A stretch of 64,000 nucleotides of DNA from Orenia marismortui DSM 5156. Lineage in GTDB: Bacteria; Bacillota; Halanaerobiia; Halobacteroidales; Halobacteroidaceae. Numbering within the stretch: the first letter of the stretch is position 1; the number at the start of each line of letters is the position of its first letter. The position numbers and the translations under genes were made by a program. This document shows positions 34,925-44,799 of this stretch, piece by piece. Location: the NCBI RefSeq assembly GCF_000379025.1, contig NZ_KB900617.1:431547-495546 (forward strand), written 5' to 3'. The notes below the pieces were generated by a model. The model was not told the origin of the DNA, did no database searches, and was given only the letters and a program-made list of their open reading frames with translations.

Positions 34925-34992
34925 ATTTAAATATAAAGTTTTCATATCAGTCTTATTTTATCAACCGTTTATAAATAAGTTTGAATATTTTT

Positions 34993-35961
34993 TTAGATCT
35001 CTAGCTTTACTTCTGACAAGGCAGTAGCCACTGCTCCCAATACTCCTACATCACTACCCAATTCAGCTAAAACAACCTCAACATTATTTGTTAAAGAACT
35101 CATGGCTCTTTTATTAATTTCAGAAGTAACTCCATCCTCTATTAAGCTCCAAGAATAAGATACTCCTCCTCCAACTACTATTGTATCAGGGTTGAAGATA
35201 TTAATTAAATTTGCCATACCTATACCTATATAGCTAGCAAGTCTATCTAAAATTTCTTTAGCTAATTTATCATCTTTTTCAAATGCTTTAGCTATAACTT
35301 CACCATTAATTTCAGAAGAATCAGTTACTAAATCTCCAATTAAAGTCTCTTCTCCTGCTTCAACTGCCTCTCTTCCCATTCTACTTAAAGCTGTTCCAGA
35401 AGCTATAGCTTCCCAACAACCATAATTTCCACAACCACATTTAATTTCACTATCAGGAAGAATAGTCATATGGCCTATCTCTCCTGCAGCATCACCGGCT
35501 CCATGGAATATCTCTTTATTAATGATTATACCTCCACCAATTCCAGTACTTATTGTCACATAGATCATATTTTCTGCTTCTTTTCCAGCTCCAAACCACT
35601 TTTCACCTAAAGCTGCTGCATTGGCATCATTCTCTAAAAAAACAGCTATACCTAAGTCCTTTAATTCTTCAACGATATTTACATTATCCAAGTCCAAATT
35701 AGGTGTATGCTTAATAGACCCTTCTTTAATATTAACAGGACCTGGCACACCCAAACCAATACCTTTAACTTGAGATAAATCTAAATCAACCTTCTCAACC
35801 ACCTCATAAATTGTATCCTTAATTTTTTGAATGACTGCATCTTTACCTTTTTGAGCCTCTGTATCTTTTCTAACTCTAGCTAGAATATTCCCTTCTAAAT
35901 CTGCTATTGCTGTTAAAATTTTTGTACCTCCTAAGTCAACACCTACTACATACTCTTTCAT
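34993..35961 (-). CDS. ROK-family glucokinase
   Basis: 322 residues. VGVDLGGTKI (phosphate-binding loop), FLENDANAAALGE with catalytic Asp, GTGIGGGII, and the ROK zinc motif CGCGNYGCWE. All catalytic residues are present, and the domain lacks a DNA-binding helix-turn-helix, so it is a sugar kinase rather than a repressor. Bacillus-type glucokinases share this layout. It would phosphorylate glucose released by the beta-glucan enzymes further right. ATG 35959-35961 is preferred to the GTG at 35970 because AGGAG then lies eight bases upstream. An IS now separates it from its apparent terminator. Confidence 0.92.
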   Translation of the reverse strand: MKEYVVGVDLGGTKILTAIADLEGNILARVRKDTEAQKGKDAVIQKIKDTIYEVVEKVDLDLSQVKGIGLGVPGPVNIKEGSIKHTPNLDLDNVNIVEELKDLGIAVFLENDANAAALGEKWFGAGKEAENMIYVTISTGIGGGIIINKEIFHGAGDAAGEIGHMTILPDSEIKCGCGNYGCWEAIASGTALSRMGREAVEAGEETLIGDLVTDSSEINGEVIAKAFEKDDKLAKEILDRLASYIGIGMANLINIFNPDTIVVGGGVSYSWSLIEDGVTSEINKRAMSSLTNNVEVVLAELGSDVGVLGAVATALSEVKLEI

Positions 35962-36072
35962 AAGTTTCACTCCTTTATATAGTTAATAAATATAATAAAA
36001 CTCCAAATATATAAACTAATAAAAATTTAAATTAGTAATTCTAAAATAAAAGATTAAACAAGAATAATTTTT

Positions 36073-36331
36073 ACCACGAATTAACACGAATCTACACTAA
36101 TAAGGTCTTAAAAATAAAAATAATTTTTTGCCACAGATTTTTAAAGATTAGTCAAGACCTTTTTAAAACCTAATTGTATAATTCTAATCCTTTATTTACT
36201 TCACTTAATCCTAAATGATTTATTTAAGTTAAACTGAGCTTTCCATAATATAAATAAGTTTAGATGACTTTAAATCTTTTATTAATTTTTTATAATTTTA
36301 TTCGTGTTCATTTGTGTACATTTATGGTTCC
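36073..36331. repeat. Imperfect 30-bp terminal inverted repeats around about 200 bp
   Basis: Left end ACCACGAATTAACACGAAT and right end (complement) ACCATAAATGTACACAAAT share an ACCAYRAAT..ACACRAAT pattern extended over about 30 bases. No reading frame lies between. It fills most of the 410-bp gap upstream of the ROK gene. This resembles a miniature inverted-repeat element; no second copy is in the window. Confidence 0.5.
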
Positions 36332-36382
36332 CAATTCTTTATTTTATTTTTAAATTTTTTCATGCTCTATATATCTTAGCTA

Positions 36383-37714
36383 CTACCCCAATAATGCTTT
36401 CTTTGTCCATCTTCTACTGCGCCATCTAAATAACACACATATTCCCCTAAACCATTCATCCAATAGTAATCCTACCCAAATACCAGGTAGACCATAACCT
36501 AAAACTATTCCAAAAAAGTACCCTCCCAAAACACCAATTCCCCACATAGAAATTATAGCCATAACTACAGGAAAAATCACATCCCCTGCACCTCTTAAAC
36601 CATTAATAAGTACAATGTTGAAATTTCTGCCTGGCTCTAAAAATGCATCTACCATTAATGTTACAGCACCAAGCATTATAATACTATCAGTCTGCGTATA
36701 AAAAGACATAAACCTTTGACCAAAGAAGAATAAAATAATACCACCTAATACTGAAAAAATCATAGCAATTTTAAAATTCTTCAGTCCTGTTTGATAAGCT
36801 TCTTCTATTTCTCTAGCTCCAACTAACTGCCCAATCATAATTTGGTTTGCCTGCCCTATAGCTATTGAGAAAAGCATTGCAAAAGAAACTATAGTCCAGA
36901 CATAAGTTCGAGTTATATAAGCTGATTCGCCAAGATTAATCAATATAATACTCATTAATACCGTCTGGGATAGGCTATAAGACATATTCTCCATCGCTGC
37001 TGGAAAACCTATCTTAAAGAGTTTCTTTAGCACTATTAAAGGCCTTTCATTTAAATGAGAGAACATTTTGATTGAAAGTATCTTTTTGAATAAGAATATA
37101 AAAGCAGCAATAGTTGCACAAATTCTACTAAAGGTAGTTGCTATAGCTACACCTTTAACCCCTAATACTGGCACACCTAACAAACCAAAGATAAAGACAG
37201 CGTCACCAAATATATTTATAATATTCATTATAACAGTTATTATCATCGTCTCTTTAGTATATCCATGGCTTCTAATAATAGCTGTTAGAGTATTTAATAT
37301 AGCCTGAAAGAATAATGCCCCTCCTACAATAGTAATATATTCAGAAGCATACTTCATTAAATCTGGTGTAACTCCAATCTTAATTAGTATTTGGTCTCCA
37401 AAAAAGATCATACTTATACTAATTATTATTCCAACTATTAAGTTCATAGCTAATGAAACAGCACTTACTTTCTCTACTTCATCTCTTCTTTTAGCTCCAA
37501 CATTCTGTGCCACTAAGACTGCTGTTCCAGCAGAAATAATTACAAATATAAGATTTAAGTTACCGATCAACTGATTTGATGCTCCTACAGCCCCAGCTGC
37601 CCTATCATCAAATTGACTTAACATAAAAATATCTGCTACTCCTAATAGCATAAATAATAAGATTTCAATAAAAATAGGTCCTGCTAATTGATACAAGTTT
37701 TTTCTTTTCTCCAT
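36383..37714 (-). CDS. MATE-family multidrug/cation efflux transporter
   Basis: 443 residues with about 12 membrane helices in two six-helix halves. LGVADIFMLSQF, VLVAQNVGAK and GQANQIMIGQLVGAREIEEAY match the duplicated MATE motifs. It exports cationic drugs or metabolites using a Na+ or H+ gradient; a Na+ coupling would suit a halophile but is not shown here. Single gene with AAAGGAG upstream. Confidence 0.92.
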   Translation of the reverse strand: MEKRKNLYQLAGPIFIEILLFMLLGVADIFMLSQFDDRAAGAVGASNQLIGNLNLIFVIISAGTAVLVAQNVGAKRRDEVEKVSAVSLAMNLIVGIIISISMIFFGDQILIKIGVTPDLMKYASEYITIVGGALFFQAILNTLTAIIRSHGYTKETMIITVIMNIINIFGDAVFIFGLLGVPVLGVKGVAIATTFSRICATIAAFIFLFKKILSIKMFSHLNERPLIVLKKLFKIGFPAAMENMSYSLSQTVLMSIILINLGESAYITRTYVWTIVSFAMLFSIAIGQANQIMIGQLVGAREIEEAYQTGLKNFKIAMIFSVLGGIILFFFGQRFMSFYTQTDSIIMLGAVTLMVDAFLEPGRNFNIVLINGLRGAGDVIFPVVMAIISMWGIGVLGGYFFGIVLGYGLPGIWVGLLLDEWFRGICVLFRWRSRRWTKKALLG

Positions 37715-37893
37715 ATATTACTCCTTTTGTTAATATTCATATTTTTAATAAGTGATCAGTATTTTTTAGTTTTTAACGTACTTATATCTGCAATAATATC
37801 TTTAACTTGATTTTGATTTAGTATTATTTAAACTGATAATATTAAAAATAATTCAAAGTCTATGCTATATCAAATTTAAAATAAAATCAATGA

Positions 37894-37923
37894 AATTCCC
37901 CCTTAATTATTTCAAGAGGGAAT
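37894..37923 (-). terminator. Terminator of the aldo/keto reductase gene
   Basis: ATTCCCTCTT and AAGGGGGAAT pair with one wobble around a 9-base loop on the minus strand, followed by TTTCATTG, 43 bp past the stop. Confidence 0.7.
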
Positions 37924-37966
37924 AAAAGTAATAAAGCTTAAAAATTATTTATCTCTCATAATAATA

Positions 37967-38902
37967 TTACCAAGGCAAATCATTTCCTGCTAAATGCCTC
38001 TCATAAAAATCTTCATACCTCTTTATCTGCTTAGAATCCATTCTTTTATTAGTAGCTGCTAAATTAGATTCTAGCTGTGACATATTTCTGATACCTGGAA
38101 TTACTGTAGAAACAGCAGAAAATCCTAAGATAAATCTTAGTGCTTCATGTACCATACTAGTCTGTTCATCTTTAATATCTTTAATCTCTTCTACTAATTC
38201 TCCACGCCTTCTAATTACTTCCGGAGACCATCTTGATCTAATCCCCTTAAAGCTACTATTCTTGTCATACTTACCTGTTAACCATCCAGAATCTAGAGGT
38301 ACTTTAACAATTAATCCTACTCCATTTTCTTCAGCTAATTCAAAAGCCTTCTTTGGCTCTTGATAAAAAATATTAAACATAACCTCAATAACTTTAGAAT
38401 CTGTAGTATTGATCAACTCTAACATCTCTTTACTACTATCAACAGAAGCACCATAAGCTTTAATCTTACCTTCTTTCTTCAACTCTTCTAAAATTTCAAA
38501 ATGCTTACTATTATCATTTAGCATTTCAAAGGGAGGGTTGTGTAGTAGCACACTATCTACATAATCAGTCTGTAATAATCTTAAGCTATTCTCTACTGAA
38601 TTACGCAGTAGTGATGGATCATAATCAGTAGTTCCATCAGCAAAATGTCCAAATTTCGTACTAATAACTACTTCATCTCTTTTCCCCTTTAAAGCCTTTC
38701 CAAGTAATTCTTCACTCTTTCCTCCTGCATAGTTAGGAGCTGTATCAAAAAAATTACAGCCCATTTCTATTGCCTTATGAACCAACTCAATCGCCTCTTG
38801 ATCTGTTGATCCTTTCCAATCCTTTGTATTACCCAATTGCCAACTTCCAAAACCTATCTCTGAAACTAATAATTCTGTGTTTCCTAATTTTCTTTTATTC
38901 AT
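37967..38902 (-). CDS. Aldo/keto reductase
   Basis: 311 residues, TIM-barrel NAD(P)H-dependent oxidoreductase. The catalytic tetrad is visible: Asp and Tyr in FFDTAPNYAGGKSE, Lys in VVISTKFG and His in SVLLHNPP. The C-terminal cofactor region reads VSTVIPGIRNMSQLESNL. The substrate is not predictable. Single gene with AGGAGG upstream of ATG. Confidence 0.93.
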   Translation of the reverse strand: MNKRKLGNTELLVSEIGFGSWQLGNTKDWKGSTDQEAIELVHKAIEMGCNFFDTAPNYAGGKSEELLGKALKGKRDEVVISTKFGHFADGTTDYDPSLLRNSVENSLRLLQTDYVDSVLLHNPPFEMLNDNSKHFEILEELKKEGKIKAYGASVDSSKEMLELINTTDSKVIEVMFNIFYQEPKKAFELAEENGVGLIVKVPLDSGWLTGKYDKNSSFKGIRSRWSPEVIRRRGELVEEIKDIKDEQTSMVHEALRFILGFSAVSTVIPGIRNMSQLESNLAATNKRMDSKQIKRYEDFYERHLAGNDLPW

Positions 38903-38996
38903 TGCAACTCCTCCTAATTGGTAATTTTTAGTATATTTGGCTGTAAAATAAATTCTAATAAAATTATAAAATTTAGATATATCGTTATATGGTTAT

Positions 38997-39094
38997 ATAG
39001 CGACACTTTTAGGTGATAGGTGCTAGGAGTTGGGAGTTAGTAAGATCTTTCTATGTCCTAGCTCCTAACGCCTAACTCCGAAACTGTCGCTTTA
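38997..39094 (-). repeat. About 100-bp inverted-repeat element, copy 3
   Basis: The ends read TATAGCGACACTTTT and AAACTGTCGCTTTA; the complement of this copy matches copy 1 (5502-5600) over the first 25 bases after the terminal repeat almost exactly. It fills the gap between the aldo/keto reductase and glgC. Confidence 0.8.
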
Positions 39095-39163
39095 TCTATA
39101 TTATGCTTCATTTTAAGTTTACTTACCTATAAAAGAAATCAGTCTTAATTAAATCGCCTTATA

Positions 39164-40453
39164 CTATTGAGCAATATCAGCTATATATTCTTCTTCATCA
39201 TCTTCCATTATACTAACAGTACTTCCACTAGAAATATGTTTACTTTCGAAATCAACCTCAGTAACACCTGATAAGATTCTGCAATTACGACCAATTTGAG
39301 TATTAGCAGGAATTCTAACCCCTTTGCCAATCACATTCAATCCATTCGCTAGTAGATTAGGCTTCTCATCACTACAGGTCATATCCCCACCAAATCCAAG
39401 ATGAGAATTAACCCCAATAACAGAACTCTTATCAATAATACATTTGCAAACTATAGAATCTTTACTAATTACAGTATTATTAAGAATAATAGAATCTCTA
39501 ACTACTGCTCCCTCTTCTATAACTACTCCAGGAGATAGTACTGAATTTTCTACTACTCCATTAATTATACATCCATTTGAAACTAAACTATTATTAGCCC
39601 GACCCTTTTGGCCAAATTTAACTGGTGGCTTTTCTTCACTTCTAGTATGTATCTTCCAGCCATCATCATATAAATTTAATTCTGGTAGATCATCTGTTAA
39701 GGCCAAATTGGCTTCCCAAAAAGATTTTAAAGTACCTACATCTCTCCAATAACCTTTGTATTCATAAGCAAATACTTTATTATTCTCAATCATCTCTGGT
39801 ATAATATGATGTCCAAAATCTGAATTATCTTGATTACAAAAAGCTTCTAATTTTTGAATTAAAATATCAGCTGTAAAGACATATATACCCATTGAAGCTA
39901 AATTACTTACTGGATTATCAGGCTTTTCAACAAAATCTACAATCTGCATATTCTGATCTAGCTCTAATATCCCAAATTGATTTACATCATCCCAATCTAC
40001 TTTCTGAGTAGCAATGGTTAAGTCGGCTCCTTGTTCTATATGATAGGATATCATCTTATCATAGTTCATCTTATAAACATGATCTCCAGATAAAATAATT
40101 ATATATTCTGGCTTATTCTTTTTAATATAATTCAAATTTTGATAAACTGCATGAGCCGTTCCCTTATACCAACCACCTTGCTTACCAGTATAAGGTTGTA
40201 AGATAGTTACTCCCCCTATTCTTCTATCTAAATCCCATGGTTTACCAATACCTATATGATTGTTTAATGACAATGGTAAGTATTGGGTTAAAACTCCTAT
40301 ATCATAGATTCCGGAATTAACACAATTACTCAAAACAAAATCTATCAATCTAAACTTTCCTCCAAAAGGAACACCTGGTTTTGCTCTATCTTCTGATAAG
40401 ATATCTAACCTTGTCCCTCTTCCTCCTGCCAAAACTAAAGCCAATGTCTTCAT
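39164..40453 (-). CDS. glgC: Glucose-1-phosphate adenylyltransferase
   Basis: 429 residues. Makes ADP-glucose for glycogen. LVLAGGRGTRLDILSEDRAKPGVPFGG is shortened here as GGRGTRLDILSEDRAKP, the nucleotide-binding and allosteric site; IILSGDHVYKM, FVEKPDNP and YWRDVGTL are substrate-site blocks, followed by a left-handed beta-helix (about 290-410). No glgD is present, so it is probably a homotetramer. It lies 269 bp downstream of glgA and may have its own promoter; nothing definite was seen in 40454-40722. Confidence 0.95.
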   Translation of the reverse strand: MKTLALVLAGGRGTRLDILSEDRAKPGVPFGGKFRLIDFVLSNCVNSGIYDIGVLTQYLPLSLNNHIGIGKPWDLDRRIGGVTILQPYTGKQGGWYKGTAHAVYQNLNYIKKNKPEYIIILSGDHVYKMNYDKMISYHIEQGADLTIATQKVDWDDVNQFGILELDQNMQIVDFVEKPDNPVSNLASMGIYVFTADILIQKLEAFCNQDNSDFGHHIIPEMIENNKVFAYEYKGYWRDVGTLKSFWEANLALTDDLPELNLYDDGWKIHTRSEEKPPVKFGQKGRANNSLVSNGCIINGVVENSVLSPGVVIEEGAVVRDSIILNNTVISKDSIVCKCIIDKSSVIGVNSHLGFGGDMTCSDEKPNLLANGLNVIGKGVRIPANTQIGRNCRILSGVTEVDFESKHISSGSTVSIMEDDEEEYIADIAQ

Positions 40454-40722
40454 AATAGGATAACCCTCCTAATTTTATATTAAACTTTAACAATTAACAT
40501 AATTACTTGGAAATAACTAAATAAAAATAAATATCCTGAGATAAATTACTAAATTTCAAATAACAATTATACATTTAAAAAGCAAATAAAATAACCCACT
40601 CTGAATTTGGTGTATATTATAGCAAATATAGTTAAAATTTATTATGTTAGTAATTATGAAATTTCTATTTATAAAATTAGTAGATTATATTGTATAAAAT
40701 TAATGAGCTATATATTTTAATT

Positions 40723-42165
40723 TTAATCAGTTAATAATTTATTATATAATTCAATATACCTTTCAGCTGAATTAGTCCAGCTAAAATCATTTTTCATAGC
40801 ATTTTCTACCATCTTTCTCCATACTTCTCTTTTATAATAAAAACTAATTGCTCTTTTAATGGTATATAGCATATCCTTCTCATTATAGTGGGTAAAACTG
40901 AATCCATTCCCCTCACCATTTACTTCATTATAGGATTGAATAGTATCCTTTAATCCTCCTGTCTCCCTCACAATTGGTATAGTACCATACCTTAAGCTAA
41001 ATAATTGACCTAATCCACAGGGTTCAAATTTTGATGGCATTAAAAACATATCACTACCTGCATATATCTTCTGGGCTAAGGTAGCATCATATTTAATATT
41101 TGCAGCCACCTTATTAGGATAAAGTCTAGACATCTCTTTAAACATCTCTTCATATTTAAAAGATCCAGTTCCTAACATAACCAGTTGAATATCCTCTTGC
41201 ATCAGTTCATCAATAACCAATGCAATTAAATCTAATCCTTTTTGATCTACTAGTCTAGAAATCAGACCTATTACAGGGATATCTGCTTTTTGAGGCAATC
41301 CCATCTCCTCTTGCAATTTTATCTTATTCTCATACTTGCCTTCTAAATTATCAATATCATAATTGCTATAAATTCTATTATCAACAGCAGGATCATTATC
41401 TTTATAACTAATTCCATTTAAAATCCCATATAAATCATCACCATTCATTCTCATAACATAGTCTAGACCCTCACCATATTCGGCTGTTTTAATCTCCTTA
41501 GCATAAGTATTACTTACAGTAGTAATTAAATCAGATGCCTCAATCCCCATCTTCATATAATTTATACAATTATCATGTTCAATCACCCCCAAATCCCAAT
41601 ACTTATGATCTATACCTAAAACATCTTCAAGAATTCTTCTAGAAAATACTCCTTGATAGCGAAGATTATGAATTGTATAGACAGTCTTAATATCTTTATA
41701 AAAATTATACTTCTGATAATTATCCTTAAGCATAATACTTAATGGACCTGTATGCCAATCATTACAATGAATAATATCTGCTTTAAAATTAATCTTAGGT
41801 AACATTTCTAATACCGCTCTACAAAAATAAGCAAATTGAAGATATTTATCTTCATTCTCATAAATATTATCACGGTGGAAATAACTTTTGTTATCTATAA
41901 AATAAGTTATTATACCTTTATTATCTAATTTATTGACTCCTACGTACTCATTTCTCCAGACAACTCTAGTCCTAAAATGGATTAGATGCTCTAAATTCTG
42001 AATGTACTTGCTAGGAATTTGACTATACTGTGGCATAACTACCCTAACATCATGAACTAATTTTTTAAGTTCTTTAGGTAAAGCACCTGCAACATCAGCA
42101 AGACCTCCTGTCTTAATAAAAGGTGAAAGCTCTGAAGATACAAATAATACTTTTAATTTCTTCAT
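40723..42165 (-). CDS. glgA: Glycogen synthase (ADP-glucose)
   Basis: 480 residues, GT5 glycosyltransferase. KTGGLADVAGALP (20-32) binds ADP-glucose, IIHCNDWHTGPLSIML, SRLVDQKGLDLI and the C-terminal MPSKFEPCGLGQLFSLRYGTIP with catalytic Glu and GT motif are all intact. Cytoplasmic; extends alpha-1,4-glucan. Start has AAGGAGG upstream. It lies between glgC and the beta-glucan degradation genes. Confidence 0.96.
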   Translation of the reverse strand: MKKLKVLFVSSELSPFIKTGGLADVAGALPKELKKLVHDVRVVMPQYSQIPSKYIQNLEHLIHFRTRVVWRNEYVGVNKLDNKGIITYFIDNKSYFHRDNIYENEDKYLQFAYFCRAVLEMLPKINFKADIIHCNDWHTGPLSIMLKDNYQKYNFYKDIKTVYTIHNLRYQGVFSRRILEDVLGIDHKYWDLGVIEHDNCINYMKMGIEASDLITTVSNTYAKEIKTAEYGEGLDYVMRMNGDDLYGILNGISYKDNDPAVDNRIYSNYDIDNLEGKYENKIKLQEEMGLPQKADIPVIGLISRLVDQKGLDLIALVIDELMQEDIQLVMLGTGSFKYEEMFKEMSRLYPNKVAANIKYDATLAQKIYAGSDMFLMPSKFEPCGLGQLFSLRYGTIPIVRETGGLKDTIQSYNEVNGEGNGFSFTHYNEKDMLYTIKRAISFYYKREVWRKMVENAMKNDFSWTNSAERYIELYNKLLTD

Positions 42166-42383
42166 AATTATAATACCTCCTTAGTACATTCATTGAAAAA
42201 AGTACTCTAGATTTAGATAATTTAACCTTAAAACAGACCCCAAATAGCTTATATCTATAAAATCAATCTTGAATATTTTTACATTTGCAGAGTAAAAAAA
42301 GTTAACTTTTACTAATATATTATAATTACTCTGCAGGCTTAAAATATATTAAAATCAATTTAATCAGCCCCTAAATATCTTGG

Positions 42384-42831
42384 CTATTTAAAAGTATAAC
42401 ACCTAATCAAGTTAGCTATTTCATCATAATAATTGCAATTATCCCACAAAAAAGAATCAGTATAATAACTTATCTCTTCCCACGGAATATCTTTTAATAG
42501 TGGTTTTAACTTCTGCTCTACATAAATTTCCTGCAACATAGCCCTTAATCTAAAATCTAATTCAAATTGCATTTTTTCAGAAATTGGCTCAATATAACCT
42601 TCTTCTTCTAGAAATTTAAATGTCTTACTAGCCTGCTCTTTTTCACTCCATAAATTCCAGCTACAACTATCAACTAATCTCATCCAGGATGTATCATCTT
42701 TAGGATAAACTAATCCCATTGCTTGGGCATCCTTATAAGACCATAAAGTCCAAGATACATTTTAACTTTATCTCTTTTCCTTGATAAACAAAACTTTGCC
42801 CTGATACTTGAATAAAAGAGTCATTCATCAT
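42384..42831 (-). pseudogene. Collapsed glycoside hydrolase gene (probably GH5-like)
   Basis: The 5' end is ATG at 42831 with AGGTGAG, encoding MMNDSFIQVSGQSFVYQGKE, a typical start of a cytoplasmic glycoside hydrolase, and it stops after about 33 codons. A different frame then continues SWTLWSYKDAQAMGLVYPKD and about 115 more residues to 42384, like the C-terminus of cellulase-superfamily enzymes. The 300 or so central residues with the catalytic Glu pair are missing. This is an internal deletion plus frame change, so the gene is dead. Family assignment is tentative. Confidence 0.6.
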
Positions 42832-42868
42832 ATCTCACCTGCCTTTGAGGATATTATATCTAAAGTTT

Positions 42869-44770
42869 TTATTCTTCTAAATTCATCTCTAATCCATATC
42901 CATACTCAAACAATGGATCATAATCTTCATCATTAATATTAATAGGAACTTGATTTATAGCTTTTGGCCAAGAAACAGGTAATTTACCTGTGAAGTTATA
43001 ATCACCAAAGATAACATCAGCTACTCCTTGCCCTTCACTCCCTGGTAACCATGCAGCGACAAAGGAATCCCAATCTGCAATCTCTTTGCTTACAATCAAT
43101 GGTCTTCCAGAAACCATAATTGCTACGACTGGCTTGCCAGATTTTCTTGCTTCTTGAAGAGCACTAAGGTCTGTTTCACCTAATTTTAACTCTCCATTAT
43201 CACCTTTAAACTCAGTATAAGGTTGCTCTCCAATTACAACTACTACAATATCAGCATTATCTATCTCTTCTACTACCTTTCCTTGACCTGTTACTGCTTT
43301 TTCAATACCTTCTTTTATTGTAGTTCCCTCAGTAATATCTCCACTCTTACCTTGCCATTCAATAGTCCATCCCCCACACTGATTTCCTATATTATCAGAA
43401 TTAGAACCTGATACATAGATATTAGCCTCTTTAGATAATGGCAGAAGGTTATTTTTATTCTTCAATAATACCAATGACTTTCTAACAGCCTCTCTCGCTA
43501 CTTCTCTATGCTCTACAGATCCAAAACTACCTTCCTCTAGTAATTTTCTGTTTGCAAAGGGCTCTTCAAATAGATTAGCCTTAAATTTAACTGTTAGAAT
43601 TCTCCTTACAGCATCATCAATTCTTGATCTACTTATATCTCCATCTTCAACCGCCTTTTTAGGATAATGAATAAATTGTTTCCATTTATTTGGTTCCATA
43701 ACCATATCAACACCTGCATTAATGGCCTTGACAACCTTCTTAGCATAATTAGGAGCCTTAATCTCATCTAAAGCTTCCCAATCAGAAACAACATAGCCTT
43801 TAAAACCAAGCTCATCCTTTAATAGATCAGTTAATAGATACTTATTGGCATGCATCTTAAGACCTTTCCAGCTATTAAAAGAGGCCATTACTGTTCCTAC
43901 ATTCTCTTCAATAGCTTTAATATAACCGGGTAAATGGATTTCACGTAAAGTTGATTCATCTAAACTCACATCTCCTCTATCTATCCCCGCTTTATGAACA
44001 TCTGTATGAACTGTAAAAAAATCACTCATAGAATATGACATCCCTGTACCCCATTCAGTTCCTCCATCACCAATAAAATGTTTAGCAGTAGCAACTACAT
44101 TTTCACCACTCATACTATTACTTTTACCTTGTAATCCTCTCACATAAGCTCCAGCCAATAATTCTTGTAGCTTAGGGCTTTCTCCAAAACTTTCATAAGC
44201 TCTACCCCAGCGTTCATCACGAGAAACTGCAACAGTAGGAGCAAAAGTCCAATCTAGTCCAGTAGCTGCAACCTCTTTTGCAGTTACTCTAGCAACTTCT
44301 TCTACCAAATCGGCATCTCGAGTAGCTCCTAATCCTATATTATGAGGGAAGATAGTTGCACCTTTAACATTATTGTGCCCATGTACAGCATCAATTCCAT
44401 AGATAATAGGAATCCCAAGTCTAGTACTTAAAGCTTCCTTCTGGAATTGATCATACATATCTGCCCAAGCCTTTGGAGTGTTTGGATTAGGCACAGAACC
44501 ACCGCCACTCAATATTGAACCTAATTTATATCTTTTAATATCACCTGAATATACTCCTTGTCTGTCAGCCTGAACCATCTGTCCTATCTTCTCTTCTAAA
44601 GTCATTTGACTGAGTAAATTATCTACTCTCTTTTCAATATTAATATTAGGATCTTTATAAACACTATCTATCTCCAATACTGAAACACTTTTTTCCTGCT
44701 TCATACAGCCTACAGATAAAATAATCAAAATTAAACTTAGATAAAAAAAATATAATCTTTTATTATACAA
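42869..44770 (-). CDS. GH3 beta-glucosidase lipoprotein
   Basis: 633 residues. TTG start at 44768-44770 with AAGGAGG seven bases upstream. Lipobox LSVGC (about 18-22). The GH3 N-terminal TIM barrel has IPIIYGIDAVHGHNN, GRAYESFGE, VATAKHFIGDGGT and the nucleophile Asp in GYVVSDWEA (about residue 328); the C-terminal alpha/beta sandwich begins near 430 (LVLLKNKNNLLPLS). Ends with GYGLEM. It releases glucose from short beta-glucans outside the cytoplasm. Part of the beta-glucan locus. Confidence 0.94.
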   Translation of the reverse strand: MYNKRLYFFYLSLILIILSVGCMKQEKSVSVLEIDSVYKDPNINIEKRVDNLLSQMTLEEKIGQMVQADRQGVYSGDIKRYKLGSILSGGGSVPNPNTPKAWADMYDQFQKEALSTRLGIPIIYGIDAVHGHNNVKGATIFPHNIGLGATRDADLVEEVARVTAKEVAATGLDWTFAPTVAVSRDERWGRAYESFGESPKLQELLAGAYVRGLQGKSNSMSGENVVATAKHFIGDGGTEWGTGMSYSMSDFFTVHTDVHKAGIDRGDVSLDESTLREIHLPGYIKAIEENVGTVMASFNSWKGLKMHANKYLLTDLLKDELGFKGYVVSDWEALDEIKAPNYAKKVVKAINAGVDMVMEPNKWKQFIHYPKKAVEDGDISRSRIDDAVRRILTVKFKANLFEEPFANRKLLEEGSFGSVEHREVAREAVRKSLVLLKNKNNLLPLSKEANIYVSGSNSDNIGNQCGGWTIEWQGKSGDITEGTTIKEGIEKAVTGQGKVVEEIDNADIVVVVIGEQPYTEFKGDNGELKLGETDLSALQEARKSGKPVVAIMVSGRPLIVSKEIADWDSFVAAWLPGSEGQGVADVIFGDYNFTGKLPVSWPKAINQVPININDEDYDPLFEYGYGLEMNLEE

Positions 44771-44799
44771 AGTTTATCCTCCTTATTTGCTCCAGATTA

